Shown here piece after piece: positions 62,539-64,000 of a DNA stretch of 64,000 bases. Where the stretch lies: the NCBI RefSeq assembly GCF_000092205.1, contig NC_014216.1, forward strand, positions 1,617,742 through 1,681,741, in the 5' to 3' direction. The notes beneath the pieces are model-generated. The model had not been told where the DNA came from. It saw nothing but the letters and a program-made list of their open reading frames with translations, and did not search any database. This DNA comes from Desulfurivibrio alkaliphilus AHT 2 (GTDB lineage Bacteria > Desulfobacterota > Desulfobulbia > Desulfobulbales > Desulfurivibrionaceae). Numbering within the stretch: the stretch's first letter is position 1; each line of letters starts with the position of its first letter. A program made the translations under genes and the position numbers.

Positions 62539-63681
62539 TTACTGCTGAGAGCCGGCTTGCTGGAACACCGCATCCCAGTCTTTGCGGACCGGATCGAAGC
62601 CCTTGGCCCGAATGGCGGCGGCCACCTCTTCGATGCTGCGCGAATCGCCAATGGAAAATTGCTCGCCGGTGGCGCCGGTATCGCCGTAGCCGCCGGGAAT
62701 GGTGCAGGAGCCAGCGGAATAACGTGTTGGGGCAAGGCCGATCATGCCGTCCCGGAAACGGACCTCCTCGCGGGTGGAGAGCACCAGCCCCACATCCTCG
62801 TCAAAAAGGCGCAGGGCAAACAGCAGTTGGCTGAGATTTTTTTCACTGACCGGTACCAACGGGGCGAAGCCGCCGGCGGCCGGGCGCAGGCGAGGAAAGG
62901 AAATGGTTACCGCCGTGCGCCAGGCCAGCTTGCGCAGATAAGCCAGGTGTAACCCCAGCGCCAGCCCCTCGGCTCGCCAGTCGGCCAGGCCCAGCAGAGC
63001 CCCCAGGCCGACTTCGCGCATACCGGCCAGGGCCACCCGGGCGGGAATCTCCAGCCGGCGATCGTAGTCGGCTTTAAGGCCGGCGATATGAACCTGGTCG
63101 TAGGTGCGCCGATCGTAGGTTTCCTGGTAAACCGCCACCCCGGTGATCCCGGCGGCAAAGAGCCGGGCGTACTCATCCCTGGTCAGGGGTTGCACTTCAA
63201 TGGCGATGGAGGCAAAGCGGTGGCGTAGGCGAGTGGCCAGTTCGGCCAGATAGTCGACCCCCAGCCGGGCCGGCGCCTCACCGGCTACCAGCAGGATATG
63301 GCTGAACCCTCGGCGGGCCAGGATAAGGGCCTCTTTTTCCGCCTCTTCCAGGGCCAACACCCGTCGCTCAATACGGTTTTCCACCGAAAACCCGCAGTAA
63401 AGGCAGCGGTTGGCACAGAAGCTGGAAAGATAAAGCGGGGCGTAAAGCTGGATCACCCGGCCGAAACGCTGCCGGGTCAAACGTCCGGCCAGGTCTGCCA
63501 TTTCCGCCAGGCGGGGTTCGGCCGCCGCTGAGAGCAGGGCCGCCAGATCTGTGTCACTGCGGCGGGGCCGGCGCAAGGCCCGTTCCACGTCGGCCGGCGT
63601 ACTGGCGGCAATGCGGGCTTGCAGTTGGCTGAACTCGGGAAGGCGGAAAGGCGGCACAGCTTGGCCGGTAACGTTATTCAT
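62539..63681 (-). CDS. thiH: 2-iminoacetate synthase ThiH
   Basis: 380 residues from the ATG at 63681 (a longer upstream frame is inside thiG). Radical SAM motif [10 protein letters not shown] (CxxxCxxC, about 87-96) follows APLYLSSF, and [38 protein letters not shown] and [11 protein letters not shown] are ThiH-typical. It splits tyrosine to give dehydroglycine for thiazole synthesis. It overlaps the thiG stop by 8 nt. Confidence 0.94.
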   Translation of the reverse strand: MNNVTGQAVPPFRLPEFSQLQARIAASTPADVERALRRPRRSDTDLAALLSAAAEPRLAEMADLAGRLTRQRFGRVIQLYAPLYLSSFCANRCLYCGFSVENRIERRVLALEEAEKEALILARRGFSHILLVAGEAPARLGVDYLAELATRLRHRFASIAIEVQPLTRDEYARLFAAGITGVAVYQETYDRRTYDQVHIAGLKADYDRRLEIPARVALAGMREVGLGALLGLADWRAEGLALGLHLAYLRKLAWRTAVTISFPRLRPAAGGFAPLVPVSEKNLSQLLFALRLFDEDVGLVLSTREEVRFRDGMIGLAPTRYSAGSCTIPGGYGDTGATGEQFSIGDSRSIEEVAAAIRAKGFDPVRKDWDAVFQQAGSQQ

Positions 63682-64000
63682 CACGTAAGAAATCAAGCCC
63701 CTGCACAGGGGAAGAGGCCTCGGCCTGTGACCGACGCTCGCCCGGGCCGGCCTCATAGGCCAGGCGTCCGGCATCAACGGCGGCGGCAAAGGCCCGGGCC
63801 ATCATTACCGGGTCGGAGGCCACCGCAATAGCCGTGTTGACCAACACCGCGTCGGCCCCCAGCTCCATGGCCTCGGCGGCGTGGGAAGGCAGCCCCAAGC
63901 CGGCATCCACCACCACCGGTACCCTGGCCTGCTCGATGATAATCTCCACCTGCAACCGGGTTTGCAGTCCCTGGTTGGTGCCGATGGGTGATCCCAGAGG
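63674..64000 (-). CDS. thiG: Thiazole synthase ThiG, N-terminus outside window
   Basis: Partial, only the C-terminal 108 residues. [57 protein letters not shown] is the phosphate-binding end of the TIM-barrel (quoted in pieces: [20 protein letters not shown] and [12 protein letters not shown]). It makes the thiazole phosphate with ThiH product, DXP and ThiS-thiocarboxylate. Its TAA overlaps the thiH start, so the two are coupled. The remainder lies to the right of the window. Confidence 0.94.
   Translation of the reverse strand, partial: PLGSPIGTNQGLQTRLQVEIIIEQARVPVVVDAGLGLPSHAAEAMELGADAVLVNTAIAVASDPVMMARAFAAAVDAGRLAYEAGPGERRSQAEASSPVQGLDFLRDE

Overview
The window is a GC-rich bacterial chromosome segment carrying about 46 protein genes. 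No rRNA, tRNA, CRISPR array or intact insertion sequence was seen. The gene content suggests an anaerobic, Gram-negative, flagellated deltaproteobacterium of the Desulfobulbales / Desulfurivibrio kind. It has lipopolysaccharide export genes (msbA, lptF, lptG), a Tat-exported selenocysteine formate dehydrogenase with membrane subunits, a NAD-linked HoxEFUYH hydrogenase, a RACo-like ATPase, a BadF/HgdC-type activase and metX-metW. The taxonomic placement is inference from gene content; no marker gene search could be run.

Layout. 1-11.7 kb: partial DHH phosphoesterase, msbA, RACo-like ATPase, crcB, lptF-lptG, a 2-hydroxyacyl-CoA dehydratase-like protein with its ATPase and a small Cys protein, a KamA-type radical SAM enzyme and a tandem universal stress protein. 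11.8-17.0 kb (minus): NtrC-type regulator, periplasmic binding protein and sensor kinase. 17.3-26.6 kb: selenoprotein formate dehydrogenase operon (three subunits, fdhE, a small protein) and two moeA genes, the second fused to a binding-protein domain. 26.8-32.4 kb: transglutaminase-like protein, ABC transporter, comM. 32.7-39.9 kb: two-CW HTH regulator, metX, metW, cysK, Trm112-like protein, dnaE. 40.0-49.8 kb: an accessory zone with three AAA/DUF4143 ATPases, an orphan ParD-like antitoxin, a very large flagellin, a Fic protein, higBA and a Uma2 nuclease. 49.8-53.7 kb (minus): PLD-like protein, manC and phosphomannomutase. 53.9-64 kb: DEAD-box helicase, hoxEFUYH, a stand-alone AICAR transformylase, thiH and partial thiG.

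How parts work together. The minus-strand sensor module includes a sigma-54 activator and lies divergent to the formate dehydrogenase operon. That operon has a well-spaced -24/-12 promoter (GG-N10-GC) and two direct repeats at enhancer distance, so the module probably controls formate oxidation. FdhE and the two MoeA proteins support assembly of the molybdenum or tungsten enzyme. Formate dehydrogenase and the Hox hydrogenase give the cell formate and hydrogen/NAD(H) redox routes.

Most unusual content. A family of about 151-bp structured repeats (called PE1 here) occurs in six full copies, one hairpin-only copy and three likely shortened or decayed copies, all between 0.7 and 29.2 kb. Four copies are flanked by 8-bp direct repeats, so they are or were mobile. 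They sit at or within about 12 bp of stop codons, and six derivatives supply the TAA stop of the upstream gene. Two are inserted in the stop/start junction of adjacent genes. The long stem keeps pairing through compensatory changes between copies. A second, multi-hairpin family (PE2) has two copies in opposite orientation. Neither family carries a protein gene, and I do not recognise either as a named element.
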